From: Kordia sp965283645
Lineage (GTDB): Bacteria; Bacteroidota; Bacteroidia; Flavobacteriales; Flavobacteriaceae
NCBI RefSeq assembly: GCF_965283645.1
Contig: NZ_CBDIPG010000001.1
Span: forward strand, 4,960,001 to 5,024,000
DNA: 64,000 nucleotides
Direction of reading: 5' to 3'
Under the pieces are notes generated by a model. The model was not told the DNA's origin, ran no database searches, and saw only the letters and a list, made by a program, of their open reading frames with translations. Made by a program: the position numbers and the translations under genes. Within the stretch, counting starts at the first letter, position 1; each line of letters opens with the position of its first letter. Positions 1 through 8,194 of the stretch are shown here, piece by piece.

Positions 1-336
1 ATACACTTCACCACTTTTAATATGTGGATGTTGCGATTGTTCAAACAATAAAGAAGCTATCTTTTTTGAATTTTCATGAATAGAAGCTGGATCATTAAAA
101 ACAGCAGTTACAATTGCAAACAACTGATTAAATTCGATATCAACTTCATTCGTAAACTGAAAATAATTTTCTTCTTTTTCTCTAAAAGGTTTGAAAAAAT
201 ATTCTTTAAGTAATGGTGTAATTTCATCCGTTAATTGATACGGTTCTGAAGAAAGAAACACATTTTCATTTCTACTTTTATTTCCAACTTTATGAATAGA
301 TAACGAATCTATTTGTGCACTGTATAAATTGATCAT
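1..336 (-). CDS. Nucleoid-associated protein, NdpA/YejK-like (partial, N-terminal part)
   Basis: The first 112 codons are present and the gene runs off the left edge. The protein starts MINLYSAQIDSLSIHKVGNK and contains the segments LSSEPYQL, YFFKPF and HPHIKSGEVY. These match the start of the 37-kDa nucleoid-associated family (NdpA), which in Bacteroidota binds DNA and has no known enzyme activity. The start at 334-336 is ATG, and the gene reads leftwards, away from the peptide gene at 592-816. Identification is from motif memory; the missing C-terminus prevents a full check. Confidence 0.72.
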   Translation of the reverse strand, partial: MINLYSAQIDSLSIHKVGNKSRNENVFLSSEPYQLTDEITPLLKEYFFKPFREKEENYFQFTNEVDIEFNQLFAIVTAVFNDPASIHENSKKIASLLFEQSQHPHIKSGEVY

Positions 337-532
337 TATAGGGTATTTTATTTTCTGAGAATACTAGTTTCCAAAGACGAAATTATACGTCTTTTAGAAT
401 CTGTTGCTGATTGGCAAAAGTAATAGAAAAAAACTTAAAAAATACCTTGACGCTGCTCGTTTTATTCACAATAAAATAAGAAACACCTACACAAATGATT
501 TTGAGCAGCATAAAAGAAAATGGTCTTTTATA

Positions 533-567
533 AAACAAAAAAAGTCGGAAGATTTTTTCTTCCGACT
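533..567 (-). terminator. Rho-independent terminator for the 592-816 peptide gene
   Basis: A perfect 10-bp stem (543-552 with 558-567) closes a 5-nt T loop. Read on the minus strand it is followed by a long T-rich run. It lies 25 bp downstream of the peptide stop codon. Confidence 0.8.
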
Positions 568-591
568 GTAACTGAACCTAAGTTCATTTTT

Positions 592-816
592 TTATTTATC
601 GCCAGTACAACCGTGACATGAATTATTAGGACAAGACATTGTCTGATCTGGTCCACCTGTGCAACCTATTTCTGAGTTACATCCAGGGCCATCAATTACA
701 GAGATAAGTGTGCCGATAGAAATTGTCGTAAAAGTTCCGCCACTAAGTGCATTCTTTTTAAAATTTGAAACTAAACTCTTGTTCAAATTCAACGATTTTA
801 AATTTCTTTTTTTCAT
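592..816 (-). CDS. Class I lanthipeptide-like precursor peptide (orphan)
   Basis: A 74-residue peptide. The leader has the pattern KSLNLNKSLVSNF and ends in SGGT. The core is rich in Gly, Thr and Cys, with cysteines in CNSEIGC, MSCPNNSC and HGCTGDK. Bacteroidota class I lanthipeptide precursors carry this LxLNKxxIS leader, in which Ser/Thr of the core are dehydrated by LanB and closed onto Cys by LanC. Neither enzyme is encoded nearby: the gene stands alone between a nucleoid protein and a pRiA4b ORF-3-like gene, with its own terminator. Assignment to RiPPs is inference from the leader; the mature product is unknown. Confidence 0.7.
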   Translation of the reverse strand: MKKRNLKSLNLNKSLVSNFKKNALSGGTFTTISIGTLISVIDGPGCNSEIGCTGGPDQTMSCPNNSCHGCTGDK

Positions 817-920
817 AATAATAAGGTTTTATAATAATGATTAATTAATAACTCAAACCTATAAGATTTCTGAACAAGAATAAAATAATGATAATCGTCA
901 TTTATAAATCACGACAAAAA

Positions 921-955
921 AAGCCAATGAAACTGCATAACGCGGTCATTGGCTT
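921..955 (-). terminator. Terminator downstream of the pRiA4b ORF-3-like gene
   Basis: A perfect 10-bp stem (921-930 with 946-955) has a 15-nt loop. On the minus strand the stem is followed by TTTTTTGTCG. It lies 86 bp beyond the stop of the gene at 1041-1553. Confidence 0.7.
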
Positions 956-1040
956 GTTATTTTATAAGATTTTAAGGCAATTATTTTTTAGAATTACTTT
1001 GCAACGCTTATCCTATTTTAGGTAACTACGTTTGTTCAAA

Positions 1041-1553
1041 CTAGTTCCAATTTTCGTCAAAATTTAAACTATCATAATCATTAATGTCTAAATCTTCATC
1101 ATCATCTTTCAATCCGTATGGATCTTGTTCGGCTTCAAACTGTTTGTCTGGCGCGCTATCTGGTAAAATTCCGTGTGTAAACAATAAGTTTGGGTACAAT
1201 TCTCCAACTACAGGTTCGGCAATTTCAGCAAGTTCTACCAAAAATGTCCACATGTTTAAAAAATCGTACACATAAATCAATCGTGTTTGATCTTCAGACA
1301 AAACACCATCTAATGTAGTTTCATTCATCAATCGAATAGAATTTTGTCCTTCGCTCATATCAAACTGAGAAATTTCTTCTCCTTGATTCCATTCATCATC
1401 ACTCACATAAAAAGACGCCATTTCCATTCCGTCAAAACCAAATGCTTGTGTAATGGCATTGTGAAAGTCTTCAAAAGTTGCATCTTCCTGAATTTCAATA
1501 TCTCGGAACACATCTTCTTTGGCATCTAATATAACTCTGAATCTATAAATCAT
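1041..1553 (-). CDS. Plasmid pRiA4b ORF-3-like family protein
   Basis: A 170-residue acidic protein. The N-terminal part (MIYRFRVIL, then FEDFHNAITQAFGFD and MASFYVSDDEW) and the central segment LIYVYDFLNMWTF match the pRiA4b ORF-3 fold. That family is widespread in Bacteroidota and has no established biochemical role. The C-terminus is a low-complexity Asp/Glu tail (from about residue 148). It is a single gene with an ATG start, transcribed in the same direction as the upstream heme A synthase, 27 bp away, so co-transcription is possible. Confidence 0.8.
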   Translation of the reverse strand: MIYRFRVILDAKEDVFRDIEIQEDATFEDFHNAITQAFGFDGMEMASFYVSDDEWNQGEEISQFDMSEGQNSIRLMNETTLDGVLSEDQTRLIYVYDFLNMWTFLVELAEIAEPVVGELYPNLLFTHGILPDSAPDKQFEAEQDPYGLKDDDEDLDINDYDSLNFDENWN

Positions 1554-1580
1554 GACCTTTTAAAAATTTGGATTGCAAAT

Positions 1581-2615
1581 CTACAAACTTTCTACGTTGT
1601 TTACCGCTTTATTTGCTTCTAAGATAAGATAAAATTGAATTCCGAATAAAATGGTCGCAATTACAATATGTATAGTTTGTGTTCCAAATGGAAAATCAAA
1701 GTAATACATGGCAATTCCCGAAATGATTTCTAACACTAATAAAACCATAACCCAATATATCTTTTTGAAACCTAATTGTAATTTTCGGAATCTGTAAAAT
1801 AAGGCTACATTCACCAAGAATACAACAACAGAAAACGTTCTGTGAACATAAAAATCGAGTTCTGGTTTGGCAAGCCATAACTCCTTACTTGTTTCTCCTA
1901 ATGTGTGAATTTGCTCGTCTACAAACTGTCGAACTTGTGTTCCTAATACAACTTGAATCAATGTTAAAATAATAGAAACATAGAGTAATTGTGTGAAAAT
2001 TTTGTCTTTTTTATGCGATTTAATTTTACTCGAAGTTACATGAATAATGTATAGCAACACGGCAACAATAACCAACGCCATCACCATATGAATCGTAATT
2101 TTAAAAGGTGCTAAGTTTGAATCTACAACTGTTTTTCCTAACCAAGCCTGAAATCCCATGCCTAAAACGGTAAAGAATGATAAAATTGGAATGCTTTTTC
2201 GTTCGTTCCAATACCAAAAAGAACCAATTAATAATACCAACGTAGCAAGTCCGGCTAATGCGCCAAACAAGCGATTGATATATTCCACCCACGTATGAAA
2301 CGCGTTAAAAATAGCATAATCATGTTTTGTATATGGTTCCCAGTTTTCACTGATAAAAGTTGTTGTCGTTGTAAAATCTTCTTTGGCAACTTGCAATGCT
2401 TCGTCCACAATAATCACCATTCCGTCTTCATAAAAATGATTGGATTTCCACTCTAATTGTGATTCTTCTGTTGGAGGAATGTAATATCCAAAACATTTTG
2501 GCCAATCAGGACAACCCATTCCACTTCCAGTCATACGAACAACGGCACCAGCAATGATAACGAGATATACGAGTATGAGTGTGACTTTTGCAATGGTGTG
2601 AAAATGTTTTTTCAT
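1581..2615 (-). CDS. ctaA: Heme A synthase, COX15/CtaA family
   Basis: A 344-residue polytopic membrane protein that oxidises the C8 methyl of heme O to give heme A for cytochrome c oxidase. The start MKKHFHTIAKVTLI is followed by the family signature VRMTGSGMGCPDWPKCFG (residues about 26-43). Later segments include AFHTWVEYINRLFGAL and VHRTFSVVVFLVNVALF, with histidines placed as heme ligands in transmembrane helices. The 2613-2615 ATG was chosen over the TTG codon just upstream. Length and order of eight hydrophobic helices fit the family. It is followed on the same strand by the pRiA4b ORF-3-like gene. Confidence 0.93.
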   Translation of the reverse strand: MKKHFHTIAKVTLILVYLVIIAGAVVRMTGSGMGCPDWPKCFGYYIPPTEESQLEWKSNHFYEDGMVIIVDEALQVAKEDFTTTTTFISENWEPYTKHDYAIFNAFHTWVEYINRLFGALAGLATLVLLIGSFWYWNERKSIPILSFFTVLGMGFQAWLGKTVVDSNLAPFKITIHMVMALVIVAVLLYIIHVTSSKIKSHKKDKIFTQLLYVSIILTLIQVVLGTQVRQFVDEQIHTLGETSKELWLAKPELDFYVHRTFSVVVFLVNVALFYRFRKLQLGFKKIYWVMVLLVLEIISGIAMYYFDFPFGTQTIHIVIATILFGIQFYLILEANKAVNNVESL

Positions 2616-2649
2616 CAATCTGTATGTTTATTTCGGTTAGCTAAAAAGT

Positions 2650-4074
2650 TTAAGTTGCGTTATGTACTTTTAAACCTAATTCTTTTCCTTTGGCAAGCAT
2701 AAATTTGTATGCTGCATTGTGTTCGTTTGGAATATCACCTTCCAAAATTGCTTCTTTTATGGCATGTTTGATGATTCCGATTTCGCGCGAAGGTTTTAAA
2801 TTGAATGCTCTCATAATTTCTTCACCAGAAACTGGTGGCTGAAAATTACGTACTTGATCGCGTTCTTCAACTTCTACAATCTTTTCACGAACAATTTTAA
2901 AGTTGTTGCGATACTTTGCAAACTTCTTCGGATTTTTGGTTGTAATATCCGCTTCGCACAAGGTCATTAAATCTTCTACATGTTCGCCAGCATCAAATAC
3001 CAAGCGACGCACTGCCGAATCTGTCACGCCATCCTGTGACAATACAATTGGTCGCGAACTCATCATCACCATTTTTTGAACGAACTTAACCTTTTCATTC
3101 AACGGCATTTTTAATCGTTTAAAAAGTTTGTGTACCATTTTTCCACCTACAAATTCATGTCCGTGAAATGTCCAACCAATCTTTTTGTGAAAACGTTTCG
3201 TTGGTGCTTTTCCAATATCGTGTAACAACGCCGCCCAACGCAACCAAACGTCATCTGTGTTTTCAGAAATATTATCAACAACTTCTAAAGTGTGATAAAA
3301 ATTGTCTTTGTGTGTTTGCCCTTCCTTTTCGTCAATTCCTTTTAAGGCGACTAATTCGGGTAACATATGAGGTAAAAGTTTTGTTTTTTCTAACAATATA
3401 AAACCTGTAGAAGGTGTTGAACTCAATAAAATTTTATTCAACTCTACTACAATTCGTTCTTTCGAAATAATATCAATACGAGTTGCATTTCGTGTAATTG
3501 CTTCTAGCGAAACAGGATCAATTCTGAAATTTAATTGTGTAGCAAATCTGATGGCACGCATCATTCGTAACGGATCATCCGAATAGGTAATATCGGGATC
3601 GAGTGGTGTTACAATTCGCTTGTCTTTTAAATCTTGTAAACCGTTAAACGGATCGAGTAAATCCCCAAAATTGTTTTCATTTAAACTCAACGCCATTGCA
3701 TTGATAGAAAAATCACGACGATTTTGATCATCTTGAAGCGTCCCGTTTTCTACTGCAGGATTGCGACTTCCACGTTCGTAACTTTCTTTTCGGGCGCCGA
3801 CAAATTCAATTTCTATTTCTTTGGTTTTAATCATGGCAGTACCATAATTTTTAAACACTTGTACTTTTGGTTTATTGGGTAGGAGTGAAGCTGCTTTTTT
3901 CGCGAGCTCAATTCCGCTTCCAACGGCAACAATATCAATATCTTTTGCATCACCGCGTTTCAAAAGTAAATCGCGCACAAATCCACCAATTACATACGTT
4001 TCGAGCTGTAATTCGGTTGCGGCTTTTGAAATTGTAGAAAAAATATCGAGTTGTAATGCTTCTTTGTAATTCAT
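2650..4074 (-). CDS. CCA tRNA nucleotidyltransferase with HD domain
   Basis: A 474-residue protein that adds or repairs the 3' CCA end of tRNA. The polymerase-beta-type head has GGFVRDLLLKRGD followed by the metal-binding D45 and D47 of DIDIVAVG. The region DQNRRDFSINAMAL is the second catalytic block, and YSDDPLRMMRAIRFA is the nucleotide-recognition segment. An HD phosphohydrolase motif LLHDIGKAPTKRF follows in the second half, typical of the tRNA adenylyltransferase/HD fusion of Bacteroidota. The ATG at 4072-4074 was preferred to the TTG before it. It lies 34 bp upstream of ctaA on the same strand. Confidence 0.92.
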   Translation of the reverse strand: MNYKEALQLDIFSTISKAATELQLETYVIGGFVRDLLLKRGDAKDIDIVAVGSGIELAKKAASLLPNKPKVQVFKNYGTAMIKTKEIEIEFVGARKESYERGSRNPAVENGTLQDDQNRRDFSINAMALSLNENNFGDLLDPFNGLQDLKDKRIVTPLDPDITYSDDPLRMMRAIRFATQLNFRIDPVSLEAITRNATRIDIISKERIVVELNKILLSSTPSTGFILLEKTKLLPHMLPELVALKGIDEKEGQTHKDNFYHTLEVVDNISENTDDVWLRWAALLHDIGKAPTKRFHKKIGWTFHGHEFVGGKMVHKLFKRLKMPLNEKVKFVQKMVMMSSRPIVLSQDGVTDSAVRRLVFDAGEHVEDLMTLCEADITTKNPKKFAKYRNNFKIVREKIVEVEERDQVRNFQPPVSGEEIMRAFNLKPSREIGIIKHAIKEAILEGDIPNEHNAAYKFMLAKGKELGLKVHNAT

Positions 4075-4158
4075 CAATGTATTCTAAATGTGGTGCAAAT
4101 TTACGAATGTTTTAGGTATTATAAATATTTAAAAACATCATAATTTAATATTTACAAT

Positions 4159-4230
4159 TGTCATTTCGAATGATTTTCGAAAGAAAATTGTATCGAGAAA
4201 TAATTAGAATATCTAAGCTGTTCTCGATAC
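4159..4230. repeat. Dispersed intergenic repeat, TCATTTCGA...TATCGAGAA type
   Basis: The segment starts TGTCATTTCGAATG, has the internal inverted pair TTTTCGAAAGAAAA, and ends in a GTATCGAGAA...TTCTCGATAC inverted repeat (arms at about 4190-4199 and 4221-4230). A related piece, with TCACTTCGCG then TTTTGTATCGAGAAGT, lies at 15694-15740. The sharing suggests a mobile or structural intergenic repeat; no protein is encoded. Confidence 0.5.
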
Positions 4231-4287
4231 TTTTGACTCTTATCAAAAACTAGAACTGACGTTCATAGATATTAGCAACTAGCCAAT

Positions 4288-4848
4288 CTACGCTCTAATT
4301 ACTTTAATTTCTCCGTTTGATCGCAATTGTATAATTGTCGATGGTTTGGAGGCTTTTTTTTCGTTTTGCAAATTCACAACATAGTCTACACCTTTTAAAA
4401 TAGCAGCGCTAATTTCTTTATAGCTTTTTGGTGTAGCTTGGCCACTAATATTTGCCGAAGTAGATACAATTGGACGTTTGAATTTCCGAATGAGTTTCTG
4501 GCAGAATTCATCATCTGGAATTCGGATTGCTAAGGTACGATCTGAAGCAACTAAATTTTTTGCAATACCAACAGGATTATCGTAAATAATAGTTGTAGGT
4601 TTATCTGAAGCTTCTAGTAATTCATAGGCAACTTTCGGAATGTTTTCAATATAACGTTCCAACATACGAATGTCACTCACCAAACAAATTAATGCCTTAC
4701 TTTCTTCACGATTTTTCAACGTGTAAATTTTAGCCACAGCTTCCGCATTTGTTGCATCACAACCCAATCCCCAAACAGTATCTGTAGGATATAATATGGT
4801 GTTTCCCGATTGCAATTGATCAAAAGTTTTGTTGATTTCTTCAATCAT
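4288..4848 (-). CDS. L-threonylcarbamoyladenylate synthase (Sua5/YciO/YrdC family)
   Basis: A 186-residue YrdC-domain protein that makes threonylcarbamoyl-AMP from threonine, bicarbonate and ATP for the t6A modification of tRNA. Family motifs are YPTDTVWGLGCDAT near residue 20, the KNREESKALICLVSD block that binds ATP, and the TSANISGQATP segment (SxTSAN type). The C-terminal Sua5 domain is absent, as in TsaC/YrdC. It follows the glycosyltransferase gene by 2 bp and so probably shares its transcript. A degenerate 7-bp-period tract abuts its stop codon. Confidence 0.9.
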   Translation of the reverse strand: MIEEINKTFDQLQSGNTILYPTDTVWGLGCDATNAEAVAKIYTLKNREESKALICLVSDIRMLERYIENIPKVAYELLEASDKPTTIIYDNPVGIAKNLVASDRTLAIRIPDDEFCQKLIRKFKRPIVSTSANISGQATPKSYKEISAAILKGVDYVVNLQNEKKASKPSTIIQLRSNGEIKVIRA

Positions 4849-4850
4849 AA

Positions 4851-5753
4851 TTAAAATCGAATTTGCTGTTCTTGTTTTAATGATTCAGATACATGTGCGC
4901 CTCTCCAAACCAATCCTAGCATAAACCATTTTTTAGGTTTGATGAGAAAAATTACACAATAATAAATTCTGATGAACAGATATTTTAAGTACGAATAATT
5001 TTTTCGAATCACATACATGTGCGAAATCATTCCTTCTTTGCTAATTGCTTTAGAAACACCTGTACTCACACCTTGATAGTGTAAAATTTTTGCTTCCGGA
5101 ACCAATACACTTGTAAAACCATGTTGTCTCATGCGGAAACAAATATCCATTTCTTCAAAGTAGAGAAAAATATTGGTGTCAAATCCGCCAACTTTTTCAA
5201 AAACGTCTCTTCTAAAAAACATAAACGCACCATTGACGAAGTTTACTGAAACAGGTTCAGTATATTCCTTTTTACGTTTTGGAAACTGTGTTGACCAATT
5301 TTTTTCTAAGAAACTTCTTCCGAATAGCAACTTTCTAATGCCTTTATCATGATCAAATGAAATCACGTGTTTACCATGTTCATCATAATTTTGCGCTGTT
5401 GTTACACCAACATTAGGATTGGCTTCCATATACGAATGTAAAATGGACAAACAATCGTTTTGCAACATGGCGTCATTATTCAAGAATAGAATGTATTTTC
5501 CGTTTGTAAATTGCGCGCCAAACATATTTCCGCCACCAAAACCTGTATTAATTACACTTCTGTGTAATGAAACATGTGCGTGTGTTGGGAAGTTTTCTTT
5601 AAGATGCGAATAATCTTCTAGCTTGGAATTATTATCAACGACAACAATTTCGTAGGACAAAGATGTGTCTGTAAATTTAATAACCAAATCCACACATTCA
5701 AGTGTGTACTTTGCGGTGTTATAGTTGATGATAACAATAGAAATATCCTTCAT
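4851..5753 (-). CDS. Glycosyltransferase family 2
   Basis: A 300-residue GT-A enzyme. The N-terminus ISIVIINYNTAKYTLECV, the VVDNNS segment and the FLNNDAML block (DxD-equivalent NND) form the nucleotide-sugar site. FVNGAFMFFRRDVFEKVGGF and YFEEMDICFRMRQHG are the acceptor-side and catalytic-base motifs of rhamnosyl-type GT2 enzymes. A hydrophobic, basic C-terminal segment may associate with the membrane. It opens the polysaccharide region and is divergent from the methyltransferase gene at 5828. The sugar is not predictable. Confidence 0.88.
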   Translation of the reverse strand: MKDISIVIINYNTAKYTLECVDLVIKFTDTSLSYEIVVVDNNSKLEDYSHLKENFPTHAHVSLHRSVINTGFGGGNMFGAQFTNGKYILFLNNDAMLQNDCLSILHSYMEANPNVGVTTAQNYDEHGKHVISFDHDKGIRKLLFGRSFLEKNWSTQFPKRKKEYTEPVSVNFVNGAFMFFRRDVFEKVGGFDTNIFLYFEEMDICFRMRQHGFTSVLVPEAKILHYQGVSTGVSKAISKEGMISHMYVIRKNYSYLKYLFIRIYYCVIFLIKPKKWFMLGLVWRGAHVSESLKQEQQIRF

Positions 5754-5799
5754 ATGCGTAGTTGTTGTACAAAATTACACAATTTTATGTTGAATTTTA

Positions 5800-5807
5800 T
5801 ACTTTTG
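5800..5807 (+). promoter_or_regulatory. Bacteroidota-type -7 element TACTTTTG
   Basis: TACTTTTG fits the TAnnTTTG -7 box and lies 20 bp before the ATG at 5828. No good TTG -33 element is visible at the usual spacing, so the call is tentative. It supports starting the methyltransferase at 5828 and not at the TTG-type start 66 bp earlier. Confidence 0.45.
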
Positions 5808-5827
5808 CGCAAACACAAACCACAATT

Positions 5828-6424
5828 ATGGGACTTCGTTCAAAATTAAAAAAATACCTTTTACATAAAAGATTGCCAATGGAAACGTATGTTCCGGCAA
5901 AAAAGACCACTCCAGAAAAAATGATCCAAATGGTAACAGCTTGGGAAGGTTTGGAGTTGATTATTGAAGATATTTTAGATCGTTTTGAGATTGGACGCGA
6001 TTCTTGCATCGAATTTGGTGTAGAATTTGGCTATTCGTCAGTGGTTTTTTCAAACTATTTTAAAGAAGTAAAAGGAATTGATATTTTTATCGGTGATGAG
6101 CATACAGATCATAAAGGTGATCATTACGATAAAACAAAAGCGTCGTTGGCTACATTCAAAAATATTGAATTGATCAAGTCAGATTACCGCGATTGGATTA
6201 AGGAAGATGACAAACAATACAACTTTTCACATGTAGATATTGTACACAATTATAAAGAAACGTACGAATGTGGTTTATGGGCGGCGCAACACAGTCAATG
6301 TACGGTGTTTCATGATACCGAAAGTTTTCCAGAAGTACGTAGAGCTGTCATTGATATCGCGAAAGCAACAGGAAAAAAAGTGTATAATTATCCGCATTGT
6401 AACGGATTGGGAATTATTGTTTAA
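5828..6424 (+). CDS. Class I SAM-dependent methyltransferase-like protein
   Basis: A 198-residue protein. The Rossmann motif I is CIEFGVEFGYSSVVFSNYF, motif II is VKGIDIFIGDEH, and a later VDIVHNY plus CTVFHDTESFPEVRRAV resembles TylF/Methyltransf_24 enzymes that modify sugars or glycans. The ATG at 5828 is favoured because the upstream in-frame extension overlaps the predicted promoter. It is followed 6 bp later by the gene at 6431. An O-methylation of a surface glycan is a reasonable guess; the substrate is unknown. Confidence 0.72.
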   Translation: MGLRSKLKKYLLHKRLPMETYVPAKKTTPEKMIQMVTAWEGLELIIEDILDRFEIGRDSCIEFGVEFGYSSVVFSNYFKEVKGIDIFIGDEHTDHKGDHYDKTKASLATFKNIELIKSDYRDWIKEDDKQYNFSHVDIVHNYKETYECGLWAAQHSQCTVFHDTESFPEVRRAVIDIAKATGKKVYNYPHCNGLGIIV

Positions 6425-6430
6425 TTTCTA

Positions 6431-7387
6431 TTGAATTCACAAAAAAAAATACTCATCATTGCGCCTTTTGCGTTCGGTTACACGGCACATATTCACAAGG
6501 CATTACAACAATATCAACATATTGATGCGGAAATTCTATATTTAGATCAACCTGCATTTGCATATAAAAATACGTTTCATAAAGCGCAGAATTTCTTTTC
6601 AAAAATTGTATTAGGAAAGAATTTGAAAAAGACATTTGTTACAGATCGAATCAAAGCTTCTCTAGAAAAATTAGGTAAGCAAGATGAAATTTTCATCATT
6701 CGTCCTGATGTGTTAAATGATAATTTGTTACACTTTATTAAAAGCTACACAACTAAGTTTATTGCTTATTATTACGATAGTACACGACGTTTTCCGCGAA
6801 AAGCAGACATCATTTCGATGTTTGATAAAGTATACAGTTACGATCGTTTGGATGTTGAGAAATACAATTTAGAATTACTGACAAATTATATTTTTGAAGA
6901 AAGTAATTATCAAGAATATAAATATCAGTTTTTCAATATTTCAACTAATGATTACCGTTTTCCATTGCTTGAAAATTTGGCAAGTTACTTGAAGCAACAC
7001 AAGTGGAGTTATAACATTCAAGTATATAACGGAAGCGAAATGCCTGCCGAACATGTGGAAATTATCACAACGCAGAAATCGATTACAGAAGTTGCTGAGT
7101 TGATACAAAAGGCAAAAATCATAGTTGAAATTCAACGAACTGAGCAAGTTGGTTTGTCCTTCCGAATTTTTGAAGCGTTAGGACATCACAAAAAGCTCAT
7201 CACAACCAACAAAGATATTGTCAACTACGACTTTTACCATCCACAAAATATTTTGGTTGTAGACGAACACAATATTGAAATTCCAGCAGATTTTGTCATG
7301 TCGCCGTATTTAGAAATTGACGAAAAAATTCTATCGAAATACAAAATTGAACATTGGATACAACCTATATTTGGAATTGAGAACTAG
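6431..7387 (+). CDS. Putative glycosyltransferase-like protein of the polysaccharide region
   Basis: A 318-residue protein starting at a TTG codon, the only plausible start because an in-frame stop (that of the previous gene) lies 9 bp before. The N-terminus KKILIIAPFAFGYTAHIHKA looks like the first strand-loop of a GT-B domain. The segment FIAYYYDSTRRFPRK and the C-terminal VGLSFRIFEALGHHKKLITTN resemble the nucleotide-sugar half of CgeB-like GT-B enzymes. I do not recognise a specific family. The neighbours, a methyltransferase upstream and glycosyltransferases around, support a role in surface glycan assembly. Confidence 0.55.
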   Translation: MNSQKKILIIAPFAFGYTAHIHKALQQYQHIDAEILYLDQPAFAYKNTFHKAQNFFSKIVLGKNLKKTFVTDRIKASLEKLGKQDEIFIIRPDVLNDNLLHFIKSYTTKFIAYYYDSTRRFPRKADIISMFDKVYSYDRLDVEKYNLELLTNYIFEESNYQEYKYQFFNISTNDYRFPLLENLASYLKQHKWSYNIQVYNGSEMPAEHVEIITTQKSITEVAELIQKAKIIVEIQRTEQVGLSFRIFEALGHHKKLITTNKDIVNYDFYHPQNILVVDEHNIEIPADFVMSPYLEIDEKILSKYKIEHWIQPIFGIEN

Positions 7388-7388
7388 T

Positions 7389-7979
7389 TTACTGTCTTGT
7401 ATACGTAATGATCACATTGCTTTGAAAAACCGCTACAGTGCCATCAGCGTTTAATATATTATTGTTGTTAAAAAAGTAGTCTTCGTAGTCAAGGTTAAAT
7501 GTAATTGTTTGTTCATCCGCAGCAAGTGTGGCAGTAAATGCTAATTCTCCTGAATAACAAAAAGAGATCACATTGCCATCTTGTGTATAATTAGGAAAAA
7601 TTCCATCTCCAATTAGGCAATCAACGGTTTGTGAAAGATTTCCATTTCCATCATCATCAACATCAAGAAAAAAGTTATTAAACATTGGATTGTTAGCTGT
7701 AAAATCATCTCTAAATTGTAATACAGCTGTTCCGCAGGTCGATTCAACCATTAAATCATTTGAGAAAATTCCATCTCCATTTCCGTCTATATCATTTTCG
7801 ATGATAACGGTCGTTCGTAACCAAGTTGTTCCTAAAACGGCAGGCGGATTACTTGTGTCAATGACACATTCTAAGTCTTCTGTCTGTAGATTAGTAGAAT
7901 TTATCTCAATAGTTTCTTCTTCCACAGTACAAGCAGTTAAGAGTCCTGCTAAAATTGTAAATAGTATTATCTTTTTCAT
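7389..7979 (-). CDS. Lipoprotein of unknown function
   Basis: A 196-residue protein with a lipoprotein signal peptide: MKKIILFTILAGLLTAC, with the lipobox LTAC and Cys at residue 17. Two acidic Asp/Asn/Gly stretches (DIDGNGDGIFSNDL and DVDDDGNGNLSQTVDC) look like calcium-binding loops. The rest is beta-rich and ends VIITYTRQ, as in many small flavobacterial cell-surface lipoproteins with a lipocalin-like fold. It stands alone, convergent with the putative glycosyltransferase at 6431. No function can be assigned. Confidence 0.75.
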   Translation of the reverse strand: MKKIILFTILAGLLTACTVEEETIEINSTNLQTEDLECVIDTSNPPAVLGTTWLRTTVIIENDIDGNGDGIFSNDLMVESTCGTAVLQFRDDFTANNPMFNNFFLDVDDDGNGNLSQTVDCLIGDGIFPNYTQDGNVISFCYSGELAFTATLAADEQTITFNLDYEDYFFNNNNILNADGTVAVFQSNVIITYTRQ

Positions 7980-8067
7980 AGCAATTGGTTTTAGTTAATA
8001 TATATACAGTAGATGTGTATTCACTAAAAAGGTTGCGTCAAAGAAATTTTAAATAATTTATTAGTAG

Positions 8068-8180
8068 TGGGATGTTAGTATTAAGAATTGAGATTTTTTT
8101 TAAAAAAATTATGAGTTTTGAGTCGAAAATCAAAAACTGAATTTTGAGAAAATAGAGTATAGAAAATAGATTTATAATAG
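8068..8180. repeat. Degenerate 7-bp-period repeat tract
   Basis: Read in heptads the DNA runs ATGTTAG TATTAAG AATTGAG, then TTATGAG TTTTGAG, then AATAGAG TATAGAA AATAGAT. A G recurs at a fixed position every seven bases. The tract fills the 3' side of the glycosyltransferase gene ending at 8195 and encodes nothing recognisable. Confidence 0.55.
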
Positions 8181-8194
8181 CGCTTTGGCGCGAT

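Noticed and set aside
4078..4158. Possible regulatory element upstream of the CCA transferase gene
   Set aside because: Only AT-rich sequence; no TAnnTTTG element at a useful distance was clear.
5360..5372. CACGTG-containing site as a parS candidate
   Set aside because: The flanks are not palindromic and it lies inside a glycosyltransferase gene; similar non-palindromic CACGTG sites occur at 36122 and 53978.
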